Counted from the first letter of the stretch, positions 46,851 through 57,846 are shown. The stretch: DNA of 64,000 bases from Thamnaconus septentrionalis (GCA_009823395.1 CM020501.1:20015861-20079860); one strand, 5' to 3'. Notes: generated from the letters alone by a model not told the origin. Numbers and translations: made by a program.

Positions 46851-48349
46851 ACACATGACTTCCAGGTGAAAAAACATCCATCCATGAACATACATACATC
46901 TTCAACGGAGGACTGACGTTTACAAACATTCACAACTTTTAACCCCCCTGGCGATTACGTCACACGAAGCATCCAATTTTGCCCACCTGATGACAAACAT
47001 GAGTGTGGTTGCCGTGGCGACCGTGTTGCGCGCCACCACAAAGTCCGGTGTCCCGCAACAAGTGCGGGAAAAAGAGAAACGCGCCGATCAACATCACGGT
47101 GAGGTTTTAAACATTTTTTAAGTGCTGACACGATACTTTTAAATACAATGTTATTTTTAAAATAAAATGTATGCAAAATATTTTTTGAAAGAAGAAGAAG
47201 AAGAAAAGCACGCAATGAAATAAATAAGAACAATATACTGGGTCAATAGGCTGCCGGATCGACGGAAGTGTGTTTTTGATGTTGTCTGGTGAAAAAGCAC
47301 CACAAAGTGCTAAAAGTGTTTCTGCTCCAACCTGCTGAACGGACCAATCAATCAATCAATCATTCAATCAACGAACCGATGAATGAAGCAATGAATGAAT
47401 GAACCGGGCGAATAAGCATGTGAGCCCGCGCGCGTCCTGTTGCCTCAACTCCGTGCCGTGCACCGTCAACCAATAGAAACAGCAAGTCTCGCTAAGAACT
47501 ATTAAATGGGGTGAAACAAAAATGATGAAATTAGTGGTGGGGAAAAAGTGCAGACGAGACGGGACAAAGTGCCGAAGGACGACGACGAGGAGGAGGAGAG
47601 CCGGTGGAGCGGTGTGGAGCTGCAGGACGAGCCGAGCGGAGCGGCGGTAAACAAAGGCCTGATTCTGAGCTGCAGCTCCATTTTGAACAATGCGGCTGCA
47701 CAATGCACTCTGCAAGTGTGTGTGCGTATGTGACCCTGCACGGCTCCTCACCCGGGGTGCTGCCCAGCGTGCTGTGGCTCCGGAAGCTGCTCTCGGTGCA
47801 GTAGCTGGCATCGTCCTCATCCGGCGGCAGATCCTCCAGGTAGTCCGATTCGTTCCCCAGGGCCTCCTCTTCTTCCTCCTCCTCCTCCTCCAGCTCCGAG
47901 GACCGGTTGTCGTTCAGCAGCTCGTCCTCGTCCGACCGGTAGCTCAAATTGTCCTCCTCGTCGCTGTTATCGTCGTAGACCACCTTGGTCTGCGCTCTCC
48001 TCCCTCCTCCGCCGCCGCCTCCTCCTCTCCCGCCTCGGCCGCCTCTGGAGCCCCTTCCTCTGCCTCTGCCCCGCGATCCCCCCGCCGCCGCCGCCGCCGC
48101 CGAGCCTCCAACTTTCCTGCGGCCGCGGGACGAATGAAAGTTCTCTCGACCGGAGATCTCTGCCTCCAGTTCGGCGGTGACGCCGGCGCACATGCTGCCA
48201 CTTGCACCCCGTCCCCGACCCCGGCCTCTGCCTCTCCCCCTTCCGCGCATCCCCCTGCTCCTGCCGCCTCGGGAGCCGCGAACTGGCCCCGGCGAACCCT
48301 CCCGCATCGCGGCCGCTTGTTTGGGCGGCCTTCCCCGTCTGCCCCTCAT
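24421..48349 (-). CDS. bptf: BPTF (NURF301), large subunit of the NURF chromatin remodeller
   Basis: BPTF targets the NURF ISWI remodeller to nucleosomes. The proposed exons are complement of 47752..48349, 45558..46380, 44831..44885, 44363..44531, 43606..43830, 42946..43122, 42103..42275, 41815..42003, 41532..41713, 41302..41433, 40429..40558, 40190..40325, 39774..40079, 37339..39310, 35794..35918, 35160..35288, 34905..35055, 34611..34650, 34308..34536, 33934..34071, 31655..31788, 31437..31551, 31146..31276, 30491..30722, 30115..30398, 29916..30029, 29410..29571, 29142..29224, 28825..29050, 28403..28749, 27628..27852, 27340..27532, 27144..27228, 25768..25954 and 24421..24427. Phases close, 8604 nt, about 2867 aa. 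Domains in order: AT-hook GRRGRPPK; Arg-Gly and acidic tracts; DDT/WHIM ([20 protein letters not shown]); PHD finger 1 ([16 protein letters not shown]); a long Ser/Thr-rich exon 14; Gln-rich regions; two C-terminal PHD fingers ([18 protein letters not shown] and [18 protein letters not shown], the latter the H3K4me3 reader type); and a bromodomain ([20 protein letters not shown]). Intron 8 has a GC donor. The last 7-nt coding exon is tentative; without it the product ends KASR at 25764. Confidence 0.95.
24901..25015. other. Long near-perfect hairpin (miRNA precursor-like or MITE) in last bptf intron
   Basis: The left arm (24901..24946) contains TTTTACCAACCT and GGTATTTTTCCATCACT. The right arm (24969..25015) contains AGTGATGGAAAAATACC and AGGTTGGTAAAA. 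The arms form a stem of about 45 bp with only about four mismatches and a loop of about 22 nt. Either strand folds. It could be a microRNA precursor, a small palindromic MITE, or a recent inverted duplication; nothing here decides between them. Confidence 0.8.
25100..25440 (+). mobile_element. LINE/SINE 3'-end-like fragment in last bptf intron
   Basis: The stretch ends with TTCTCCCAATGTGGGATTAA followed by TAAAGGCTTCTATTCC. This resembles the conserved 3' tail of fish L2/CR1-type retroposons ('CCC..TGGGA..AATAAAG'). The upstream boundary is uncertain and no ORF with RT motifs is present. Confidence 0.4.
28136..28378. repeat. Degenerate 10-bp minisatellite (CTAGTCCAGT-type) in bptf intron 30
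   Basis: About 240 bp of tandem, imperfect units of CTAGTCTAGT/CCAGTCTAGC/CCAGTCCAGT lie directly next to exon 30, ending about 25 bp from the exon's splice donor at 28402. Confidence 0.9.
29281..29400 (+). repeat. Dispersed repeat with terminal ACGC microsatellite, copy A
   Basis: CCAACGTTCCGATTGAGGCC, AAACCCGATAAAAG and TGTATTATTGTTGGAGC are shared with 40861..40993. Both copies are on the plus strand, in introns of bptf, and both end in a (GCAC)n tract. Similarity over about 90 bp is high. It is probably a short interspersed element carrying its own microsatellite seed. Confidence 0.85.
31577..31646. repeat. (GGACAA/GGACCA)n hexanucleotide repeat in bptf intron 21
   Basis: Two phases of hexamer, GGACAA then GGACCA, are repeated about eleven times and reach to within 10 bp of exon 21 (31655). 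Confidence 0.9.
32091..32345. repeat. Minisatellite of about 20 bp units (GATCTGAAGGTCGATATGAA-type)
   Basis: Imperfect tandem copies of 'GAAGATCTGAAGGTCGATRTG / GGTCAAGCTGAAGATCTG' fill about 250 bp of bptf intron 20. Confidence 0.85.
34195..34248. repeat. (TATC)n microsatellite in bptf intron 19
   Basis: About thirteen TATC units, immediately before the intron's splice acceptor-proximal region on the minus strand. Confidence 0.95.
39361..39732 (-). mobile_element. hAT-like non-autonomous transposon, copy 2, in bptf intron 13
   Basis: The termini CAGAGGTCCCCAACC and GGTTGGGGACCGCTG are inverted repeats. The flanks GTTTAGAC (39353..39360) and CTTCAGAC (39733..39740) match at six of eight bases, consistent with a hAT 8-bp target duplication. 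The interior matches 230..611 in opposite orientation. The element makes up about 372 of the 463 bases of intron 13. No transposase. Confidence 0.8.
40861..40993 (+). repeat. Dispersed repeat with terminal ACGC microsatellite, copy B
   Basis: Second copy of the element at 29281..29400, in bptf intron 10, with a longer (GCAC)n tract at its right end. Confidence 0.85.
42329..42407. repeat. (TA)n microsatellite in bptf intron 6
   Basis: A pure TA tract interrupted once by CTGA near 42345. Confidence 0.95.
46811..46850. repeat. (ATCT)n microsatellite in bptf intron 1
   Basis: About ten ATCT units. Confidence 0.95.
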
Positions 48350-48660
48350 TGTCGGAGGGAGTCGCTTCTGTTCCGCTTCAATCTCGGAGGCTGGTTTTGG
48401 GGCCACACGCTCCGGAGAAAAGGGACTCGGAGAGCCAGCGACAGTCCGCGACGAGTCCCCCGCCGAGCCCAGGTGCCGATTGGAGGGTGGAAAGCTTAAA
48501 GCGGACGGCCGGTGTCCCGCTCTGGGTCGCCAGCAGACGCCATCTTTCTTCACCGCTCTCCCTCCGTTGAAAACACGGCAGTAGGCCTCAGGGGCGCGCT
48601 AAGCTAACCGCGGGCAGCGCTAGTTGCACCGGAAGTTGGTAGTATTTTCTTCAAAGTAAA
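48350..48660. promoter_or_regulatory. bptf 5' UTR and promoter
   Basis: GC- and CpG-rich sequence upstream of the bptf start codon. The chosen start (cat at 48347..48349) has A at -3 and matches the family N-terminus [10 protein letters not shown]. An in-frame open stretch of 68 codons continues upstream to 48553. ACCGGAAGT at 48628..48636 is an ETS-type site typical of housekeeping promoters. Confidence 0.55.
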
Positions 48661-49675
48661 ACAATAGTCAAACTGGGCAAACAGGACGAACCGCCACTCG
48701 TTTCCCAAAAGTTGACACGTGACACTTTATTTATTATAATATCACACAGACATTTTAAACAGTTACGGCGGGATATAAGTGTTTAGTGGCGGCTAGTTCG
48801 TTCAGAATGGACCGGATGTTCTTTTCTCCCTCTGCTAACTTAACACTTCAAACCTTCCATATTTCAACGCGAGGTCACGTGACTCGGTTTCCACAATAGA
48901 CGCAATAGCCGTGCTGCTTGTTCACAAAATTAAGTGAACCATGCAAACGCATTCCACTAACGCCGCCACTCGGTGTGAAAGTTGTGTTGTGCTGTCGGAT
49001 GTGTCGACCGCAGGTGGCGCGAGCCGCAGTTTTTAACACTGAAATAAGAAAATGAAGCATCGTTCTTTTTTTCAGCCTCGTCGCCATCGTCGTCACGGCG
49101 AAACGAGGCCACACTATCGACATGAGTGCATATATGTTTTCCGGAGACTGACCGACGAGTTTGTTTCCCCCACTAAAGTTCACCGACCGCGCACGAGTAT
49201 TCTCCGGGTAGAACATGGGCAAAAAAACGAACGATAAGCTAATTTTTAAAAAAGACCATTGCTAAATGAACATTTCACGGTACAGAATCGGCTCAGTGAG
49301 TCGATTCACTCAGCGGGAACGATGCAAAGTGCTGCAGCTGCTGGTGGTGGAACAACACGTTACTGTTTTGACTTTCCACTAGAAGGTTTTGACACATTAC
49401 AAAATAATGACGTTTGTCAAAAACGTATACATGATACATGTGCAGAATTTACGCCGTCGTACGTGACAACGACTCATCTTTATTGTTGTGTAATCTTTTT
49501 TATTCAAGACATCCTTCAGGTATAAGATTGGTGCGTGTCTTACGGTAACGTTGCCGAGCTGTTACCGCAACATACGCGGAGAAGACAGAAACCACACGTC
49601 TATTGGTTATCGACAGAACTCTTAATAAACAACGTAAACATTGAATATGTTTAGGTATTCCATTGTAGCGCCAAA
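48661..49675. other. Intergenic region between bptf promoter and tRNA-Ser
   Basis: No gene is recognised. A 115-codon minus-strand open frame (48875..49222) has no domain, no clear splice partner and no resemblance to a family known to me. The stretch is AT-rich with short poly-T runs. Confidence 0.4.
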
Positions 49676-49757
49676 GTTGTCGTGGCCGAGTGGTTAAGGC
49701 GATGGACTAGAAATCCATTGGGGTCTCCCCGCGCAGGTTCGAATCCTGCCGACAACG
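49676..49757 (+). tRNA. tRNA-Ser (anticodon AGA)
   Basis: An 82-nt class II tRNA. The acceptor stem pairs GTTGTCG with CGACAAC, discriminator G. The A box TGGCCGAGTGG is intact, the anticodon arm is ATGGA-CTAGAAA-TCCAT (anticodon AGA), the long variable arm is GGGGTCTCCCC, and the T-arm carries GGTTCGAATCC. TTTT runs follow at 49761 and beyond, giving several Pol III terminators within a TTTTG repeat. No intron. Confidence 0.97.
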
Positions 49758-49760
49758 ATG

Positions 49761-49791
<31 letters not shown>

Positions 49792-50492
49792 TAAATTTGA
49801 TATTTTTTCCCCCATGTACATTTCCCCCGACACCGAAAACTCTTTTTGTATGTATATTTCTTAATCATTTATCCAGAGTAAAAGTGCTCTGTGATAAACT
49901 GTATCATTATAGGCAAAATTCTAGTACTTTGATGGATTACAGAATTACTACTTAAAAGGACACACACTTTTAGCAGCCAGGGTTAGCAGCTTTTTGTTTG
50001 TTTGTTTGTTGGTTTTTACAGTCAATAGGGTGTATGAATACAAAATCATGTCTTGCTGATACACATTCCCTACACAAGGGTAATATTACATGGGAGAAAG
50101 ACAACAATAAATTTAGCCAACAGTTAATATATGCAATACAGTAACAAACACGTTACACTAACGTTATCAAATAGGAAATGCTCCAACGCGACGGACATGA
50201 CTTGCCCAAATTATTCACAATAAATCATCAGTTGTACGTATGTACGTGTGTGCCATTTAATTTTCCACATCGTCGTTGGCACTTTCTTCAGCGCAAATGA
50301 GTTGTTGGAACACGAGAATGAAAATTTGATTACAAAAAATGAAAAATCTGAGGCCTGTTTTAAAGACAGTAAAATATTATGGGATTTATTGGAATCAGAG
50401 CCATAAAGAAAAACCAACAGTGGAACAAATCACAAAACAGTTGTCCACCACATGTAAAAAAAAAAAAGTGAAAAGCAAGACAGTATCTTCAG

Positions 50493-50498
50493 TTTATT
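50493..50498 (-). terminator. nol11 polyadenylation signal
   Basis: AATAAA on the minus strand lies 32 bases past the nol11 stop codon, predicting a very short 3' UTR. The 700 bp between here and the tRNA-Ser gene hold nothing else recognisable. Confidence 0.55.
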
Positions 50499-50529
50499 TA
50501 TGAAAAGTATTCACACTGTTGTCAATGTT

Positions 50530-53500
50530 CTAAAAGAGCTCAATGACTTCGATGGAGTACTGGCCCACATCCTGGCTTGCCTTCATCCTGTGGAGCTGCT
50601 GCAGGCCACCCTGGACCTTCCCCAGCTCTGACACCAGCCTCACCTGAGGAACAAAAGACCTCCCAGTGATGACTGACAGCAAACACTGGACTCAACTCAC
50701 TCACTGTTATTTTTTCCTGGCTGTTACCTGCGACTTGACAAAGTTGTGGAGGCTCAGCAGTGACCCTCTGACTTCAGGGGTCATGACCAACACGGTGAAG
50801 TGGGCGTCCAGCAGCAGACACACCCAGTCCAGAATCTACAGCCAGAGGAACTTATTATCAGTCAATCAATCAATCATACTTTATTCATCCATTAGGAACG
50901 TAGTTTGCAGTGAAAGTGCCAGTACGGAAGGAAAAAGAACAAAGCAAATACCGATACACACATTCCAGTAAATGGATTAAAAAGATTAAAAAACAGCAGG
51001 CTGACAGTGAACCATGCAAACGCTCCTGAGCGATTGCAGCTACAGTTTTTTTTTAAAGACTGACTCAGTGGGGTGGTAACAAAGTACAAGTAACAAAGTA
51101 CAAATACTTTGGTATTGAGTAGCAAAGCTGCTCAAAGTCATCTAGATGCTCATCAAGACGTCTGCCCAGTTCAGTCCAGATTATTCTGTCACAACTTTTT
51201 ACTTTTTGAAAAATGATCAACCAATGTATAGCTTCAGTAATGGCAAACACAAAAATACTTTAGACTTCAGTACATTTCAGAACATAAACTTTCTTGCTTT
51301 ATTTGAGTAAAAGAGTTGAACCAGTACTATGGATTTTACACAAGTATCTACTTTTAGTTGAGTACAGAATGCAAATAGTTGTACCACCTCTGTTCCTCTC
51401 GTGTGACTGTGCAGACTGACCTGAGACAGACTTGGTGACTTCACCCAAAGTGTCTGGAAGGAATCGTCCTGAGAAAAGTGGAAGTAGAGGAACTGCAGGT
51501 ACTGCAGGAAGAGCTGGATGGAGACGGAGAGAGGAAAATAAAATCCTTTTAATTTCCATCGAACCCCAAACCGTTGGTCCTAATCTGGACCCAAGGTGTT
51601 TTTGTCTAGTTTCACTATGAACCACAGCAATTCTCACCACCACTTCCTGGGATGACAGGTCTTTGAGGTGAGGAAGCAGGAAGGTGTCACTGTAGGCCGT
51701 CAGCAGGACCTCGTTTCTGCAGGACTTCAGTCAAGGACTTCAGTTTTTTTTTCCACACAATACAATACATACAATTTCCAAATTCAAACCATTACAAACA
51801 AACAAAAAGAAACAGCAACGTTGTGAGTGAACTTCAGGATACAGCAGAACAGCTTTGTTCAAGGTCACAGGACACGTCAGTCCCGGTGTGGTCGAGCTCT
51901 TCTTCTCCCTGTTGGCTTCCACTCCAGGCCTGACGGCGGCGCCACCTCCCTCTGGAACATCTGCGTGTTCTCCTTGTAGAGCGGCGGGGCAGAATCCGTT
52001 TTGCATGGTGGCTTGGCCACGCCCCTTGGCCAGCAGGGCCTCCATGAAAGAAACACTGTCAGGCTCCAGGGTGACTCGGTCCAACTGGTCGTCCGGCGAG
52101 CTGCAGGATCGAGGGCAAAGTTCCCGGAGGTCCAAGTTACAACCAGCAACTGACTGTCAGTAAAAGAGGCCGACAGATGAGGGAGTCTCACCTGATGAAG
52201 GCCTTGAGGCAGGCGCAGGTGACGGCCTCGGGGATGTCGGGGAAGAACTGCAGGCAGAGCTGACACAGGAAGTAGTCCTTTCTCTCCAGGGCCATCAGGA
52301 CCAGGTCCGGACACACACTGCATGAGAAGAGGACTGTCAAAACACACAGACAGACACACAGATGCACAAGCACAAACCCAAGCAACAACTTCTGACAAAA
52401 ATTTCAGATTGTAACGTCGCCTTAAAATCTTAACTTCAAGCACCAAACTTGAAAAAGTTTACAATTCAATAAATGATTTAACAATTTGCTGTGTTTTTTA
52501 CTGTGTTATTCAGCAACACTTGACTCTTTATTGTCCACTTGATTCTTCACAATATGGGATTTTGCACACACACAAACCTGACACTGACTGACAACTATAA
52601 CAACAAGAAAAATAAGTCCTGTTGTTTTCCAACTTCTTAATTGTAATAATTATCGACCTGTGGATTAATAATCAAAATAAATAATAATAAAAGTAATAAT
52701 AAACAAACAAGAATGGATAAATATCCTGTATTAATGACATTTACAATTGTTGTTAATACATACACACACATCACACACAATGTAAACAGAGCTACAGTAT
52801 CTAAAAAGTATCAGTACGGGCAGACACCCAGAGTATTGGAAGTGAAACAGCGTGGATCAGTGGGTCCCTAAAACAACATAAACCCAACCAGAAGCTCCAG
52901 CTGACCTGTGGCTGAGGCTGCGGCTCTGCACCAGCTGCACCAGCGTGCTGGAAGTGTCAAAGGTCGGCTCGGCGAGGCTTCGGGACACCAGGCCAGAGGC
53001 CAGTAGGCCGGCCAGCGGCTGCAGGTCGGCGGGGTCAGACCGGGACAGGAGAAGATCCACGGCCTCCTGCACCTCCTGTAGGGGAGCTGTCTGCAGTTGC
53101 AGGCATGAGGGGGAGACATTTTAAATATTTGTCTTTTTTAAATTAAGTCTTATCAGCCTGTTATGGGGAGACAAGCCAGGGTTTGACCTTGATGACCTCC
53201 AGGACCTGGTCGGCTGTGGGAGGGGTGGCCAGCTGGCTCTTACGACTCAACCTCTGAGTGGAAGGAGAAAATCTTTTAAAAAAATCAACAAATAAACAAA
53301 AAAAAAAAGCAGCGACTCTCCTTGAAAATCTGGATTCTTTCATCATGACCCAAAAAACATCATGTTTATTTGTCTCTCTACCGTCTTCCTGGTTTCGACT
53401 GTCCGGGGGGGTGGAGCCTTATCTCCCTGAAGGATGTTGTTCCAGGACGGAACAAGAGCAGAAGAAGCCTTGCAGTCTGCAAGAAGAAGAACACAAAGAG

Positions 53501-55326
53501 TGAACACACAACATGCAGCAGCTTCAGGATAAAACACACCGACTGCTGCAGGCATGAAAACACGACATCAGACACAACTGTCCTTTTTATTCATTACGTC
53601 CAAATATCGTCCTGGCTGCACCTTCGGACTTGCCTTGTTTCAGCTTCCCCAGGGCCGAGGCCAGGCACGACGTGAGACACTCGTAAGGAATCACAGACAG
53701 CATCTTCCCGTGTGGGATGAACAACTTGTTGGAGAAGGTCCAGAGCTTCAAAGCAGAGCAGAACCAGCAGGAAGAATCAAGACCCAATGTTACCACGGAC
53801 AGACAGAACAGGACAGGACAGAACAGGACAGAACATCAACCTTCAGTTGGTCAGTCAGTTGAAATTGGGAGCTGCGGTCAAGTTGTGAGGAGGGACGGCA
53901 GAGGCCCAGTCACAGTGGAGGGCAGACACTGTGTTCTACCAGAGTCATACAGTCCTCCGGCAGCATGTAGCAGCTGGGAGGACAGGGAACTCTGGCCCTG
54001 AGACTGGACCAGGAACCAGTGGATCCTGGATCCAGCAGATTTTCACAGTGAGCCCACTGCTGCACTCTGACCTACCTGGCCGTATATTTTACCCGCCATC
54101 TCCTTCCCCGCCTGCAGGGTCTGGAAGTTGGTGTTCCAGATGCAAAGAAAGTCTGGAGATAAGACAGGGATGAGTTACTGGGGTCACATCACCAAACACT
54201 TCTAGGAGCTACAGGAGGGTGGGAGTCTAGAGCAGGAAGTACAAATACTTATTGGAACTAGAAATACTAGTACTGACAAAATATCGATGCTTCCAATACA
54301 AGATGTTCACGCTCTACTCCCAAAAATATTGATACTTTGGATACTTCACTCATGTGAGGTCATGGATATTATTAATAGAAACACAGAGGTAAGTAGCTAA
54401 ACTATCGAGGTCTTGTCAAAATGATCTGCGAAACTACTTTTCGTTCTGCCTGGGTAGGTGTGTAATGCGTAAGAACTGCAAATAAAAAATATGGCTGTGA
54501 AATAGGTAAAATAAATAGAAATTCTTTCTTTTTTTTTTTACTGTAGCAATCATGATAAAAGTGCCATGGTGAAAAAAAATAAAAAAATACATGCAAAATA
54601 AAATGGATAAAATTTAACTGTTAAATGTAGGTATTGACAAATGTGTGTAATTATTGTGGCATTTACTTGTTTATTTGAATATTCTTAAAGGCTATTTCAA
54701 TTTGAGTTGATTTTGTACACATTACGTGTCGTTATCAGCGATACCAGCCTGAATTTCACTCGGATCGTATCGGATCGGAAAGACGTCTCGGTAGTATCCT
54801 AATCCTAAAGCACTGATCGTCTTAAAAAAAGGTATGGACAGAGCCTCTGGGTGGCGCTAACCTTTCCCAGCTCCGGCGGATGGATGCGGAACGCCAACCA
54901 CGGCCAAGTGGGACTCGTCTAGGACCTGAGCTGAAGCCGCCTCCAGCCGGCCCTCGCCCACCGGGAGGCGGAGCAGCAGGCTGTGGGGAAGGGACGGAGC
55001 CGCGGCGCCCCTGTCGGCCCCTGAGTTCCGCAGGGGGATGGAGCTCTGGTACACCTGGCCGCTGGAATCTGAGGGCAGGAGAACCGGGTCTAGGTCACTG
55101 CCTGAGTCAAGCAGAGGGGAGCCGTTTGCTCGCAGGTGACTCACAAAGGTAAATCAGCCGGATGTGCTTGTCCTGGTAGGAGGCGGAGCAGCTGAGGAGC
55201 GGGAGGCCAGGCTCCAGCCTCTCCAGCCGATACTTCTGGAGGCTGCTGGGATTCAGCCGGTGCAGGTAGAGGAAGGTCTCCCCTTTCTGGTGGGGGCAAA
55301 AAACTGAGCTGTTCAAAGCACACAGG

Positions 55327-55362
<36 letters not shown>

Positions 55363-56914
55363 CCTCAACCCTGGTATTTTTAGCCTGTCTCACCTGTTCG
55401 CTGGTGAAGACCACCATCTGCTGGGACTCGGCCACCAAGCAGGTGCTCCACCTACAGGACAGGACGAGAACAACTGTCACAGTGCCACCCGAGGAAGTCG
55501 GCCAGTGAGCATCCATCTTTCGTTTTTCTGACCTGATGGTCTCGTCTGAGGCCAGGAGGTCCTCCACCTGCTGCTGGGGGTCCTCCAGGAGCCGGTCCAG
55601 CAGCCTCACGGCTCCTCTCTGGAACAGGACCACGGGCTCTTCTCCTGAGACACTGTGGACCCTCCACACGTCCGACGACACCTGGAGACAGCCGGGCCAA
55701 TCAGAGACCAGGATTCAATTCCAGGGAGACCTGAGAGCTGAGGTCAACCCCCGGACACTTACAGTGGCTCTGAAGGTCTTGTCCAGCAGTAAATCATCTT
55801 CTTTCCAAACTCTGATGACCTGAGGGACAGAGAACCCAGCGGAGGAGAACAAGTACCAGAAAAAGAAGAAGTTAAACGTTTGCTCGTTTGCTTGGATTTA
55901 GTTTCACCAATGCAGTACGACTCCTGCCACAGGAGTGAAGGTGAGACCACACCAGACCCGTTCTCTGGTTATACCTTTAAGTCCGAGACGGCCACGTACT
56001 CCTGGGTCTTGGTGTTGAAGACCGCGGGGCAGGTCAGGGTCTGTCCTTGTCTCACCGACCAGCTGCCCAGTGGCTTCTGGTCCGACACCTGGGACAAGAC
56101 CAGCAGCTCACGGTTCACTTTGGCAAGAGTTCACATGTTTAGCTTCAGTTTGAGAGCAAGAGGGAGAAGTTCTGACTGAGGAGATGTTTCAGCTGCTCCA
56201 CCCTTCACTTCCCATTTCAAACTTTCGAGGAGGAGCCGAGCAGGAGTCCCAGTTTAAAACATAAACAAACCAGTGGATCCCTAGCAGAGCAGCACAGTTA
56301 GCTCTCCGTTAACAGTCTCCTGTTAGCACTGGTACTGCACTGGACCCTTTCACATCTTAGAGGGCAGAGCCAAATAACACCTGGCCGAGGGAACTCTATA
56401 AGAACCCACAAGGGGCTCGTTTCCAGAATGACGACATGTTTTGCCACTTACTGAAATAGCAGCTAGCAAACATTAATAATGCATAGTTTCTGCTGTACAG
56501 TTTGGTACAAGATTGCAAGCGTGCGTGCGTGCGTGCGTGCGTGTGTGGCGGCCGCTCGCTCACATTTCGTGATATTAGCCAGACGACGAACTGACGCAGC
56601 GCGTGTTGTCTAGTAGATCTACAGTACACAAAAGTTGTGTGTCACAGCCACGCTGTGTTAGCTCTCCTGACAACTCGGGGAGTCACTGGACAACTAAGTT
56701 GTGAGTCGCTGGAGAACCGTCGACACCGACACGAGTCTCGTAAGTCCGGCGGGCAGGGAGACGGTACCTTGTAGACGGTGACGGATCTGGTGGAGTCGGT
56801 AACAACCACGTGGTCTCCATCCCTCTCAGCCTCGACGCCCTGAATCCCGGACCGGGGAAGGTTCTGGGCCGGGACGAGTCCGCACAACGTGTAGCCCTCG
56901 AACAGCGCCGCCAT
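50530..56914 (-). CDS. nol11: Nucleolar protein 11 (NOL11), t-UTP/SSU processome factor
   Basis: NOL11 is a metazoan nucleolar protein that works with UTP4 (cirhin) in pre-rRNA transcription and 18S processing. Eighteen exons: complement of 56768..56914, 55975..56088, 55763..55819, 55533..55681, 55394..55451, 55145..55286, 54862..55068, 54076..54152, 53634..53745, 53382..53476, 53188..53253, 52906..53090, 52192..52317, 51843..52100, 51638..51716, 51421..51513, 50728..50835 and 50530..50643. Phase closes, 2187 nt, 728 aa, matching the family length. Recognised segments: [20 protein letters not shown] (beta-propeller N-half), [92 protein letters not shown] and the terminal [10 protein letters not shown]. 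Intron 9 uses a GC donor. The start codon lies only 35 bases from a TCTCGCGAGA element, and the gene is divergent from the small Cys-rich gene. Confidence 0.95.
50864..51000 (-). mobile_element. Retroposon 3'-tail-like fragment in nol11
   Basis: TCAATCAATCAATCATACTT followed by TATTCATCC on the plus strand is the reverse of an 'AATAAAG'-type LINE tail with a tetranucleotide end. It lies in nol11 intron 16. Extent is approximate. Confidence 0.35.
51070..51390. repeat. Dispersed teleost repeat in nol11 intron 16
   Basis: GTAACAAAGTACAAATACTT at the left and GTTGTACCACCTCTG at the right frame about 320 bp that resembles 16346..16528. It is probably a non-autonomous DNA transposon. It contains no coding exon. 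Confidence 0.5.
54230..54810. mobile_element. Degenerate DNA-transposon-like sequence in nol11 intron 7
   Basis: CGGATCGTATCGGATCGGAA and GGTAGTATCCTAATCC near 54760..54810 resemble the 'TATCGGATCGG...GCATCCC' ends of fish hAT MITEs, as in the weaker 5585..5745 fragment. The region 54230..54420 has a related ATACTT/ATATTGATAC pattern. No transposase. Confidence 0.4.
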
Positions 56915-57226
56915 GATACTGGACGAGAAGAAGACCGATCTCGGCGGATCTCGCGAGAAGATGCAAGGGGCGCACGCATAAAAAGAAACGATACTATTAA
57001 AAACAGGGGACACTTTCCCCACTTCACCTTAGGAAAGTCATGTGACCGCTGTGTGTGAGTGTTTTTTTCAAACAAATCCCATTAATTAAACGCAATCATC
57101 AATTAACGGAAATAATCTCGTGACGTCGCTTGTTTGACCCGGAAGTGGTCGCAAGATCGCGGCGAGTTCGTCTCGGAGCCGCACAACAAATAACCGGGTT
57201 GTTCTCAACAAACTGCGGACCAACAG
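56915..57226. promoter_or_regulatory. Bidirectional promoter of nol11 and the small Cys-rich gene
   Basis: About 310 bp separate the nol11 start codon from the splice donor (57226|57227) of the non-coding first exon of the plus-strand gene. The interval carries a CRE-like TGACGTCG at 57121..57128 and an ETS site CCGGAAGTG at 57139..57147, as well as the TCTCGCGAGA element. No TATA box. Confidence 0.6.
56949..56958. promoter_or_regulatory. TCTCGCGAGA core promoter element
   Basis: An exact 10-bp palindrome known as a CpG-island promoter motif, bound by BANP and earlier linked to ZBTB33. Its place just upstream of the nol11 start codon fits a housekeeping promoter. Confidence 0.75.
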
Positions 57227-57846
57227 GTGAGTTTGACGCGTTTCACGATGTTTGTCGTAACGTTCCGCTCGAACTCAAGTTCTCACCTCCTGTGTTGGGT
57301 TTGTGCCACTATCAGTCAGAAAGTACACATAGGTACTTTAAGCATCACAAGTATTACAACAACACACGGAAGATTGTCTGCAGAAGGCAGAGACCGATAC
57401 ACATAAACAGACAGTGACTGTGTGTCATACCTTTGGATCTTTGCTCTTTTTTCTACCTTTGCTGAAGTATGAAGTATGTTTTTTCCATTTTGCTTGACAG
57501 GTAAACAGAACACCGACATACATTAACCGCATAACTGGATGGATGTTCACGTTCCCACTTATGCTGCTTCAGAGTTTCTGCTGTTAACAGACTTATACTA
57601 TGTGCTGAATGTGAAGAATACAAAATTGCTGCCGGTGGTCATGAAATTTTAGAGATTACCAGATTTCTGTGTCTGAAATGCTTCAGAACGTAAGTTAAAG
57701 TTAATAAAAAGAAAGAAAAAAAACAGATCAAAACCAATAATTGGGATTGTGTAAATTTTTGAGGGTGTCTGAAAACTTTTTTTCTCTCCACAATCTTGTT
57801 CTGTTCTTATGCTCTTTGTGTCCTCTAGGATCTCCGACTGAGAAAC

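Noticed and set aside
48875..49222. 115-codon minus-strand ORF upstream of bptf
   Set aside because: No recognisable domain, promoter, splice partner or polyA signal.
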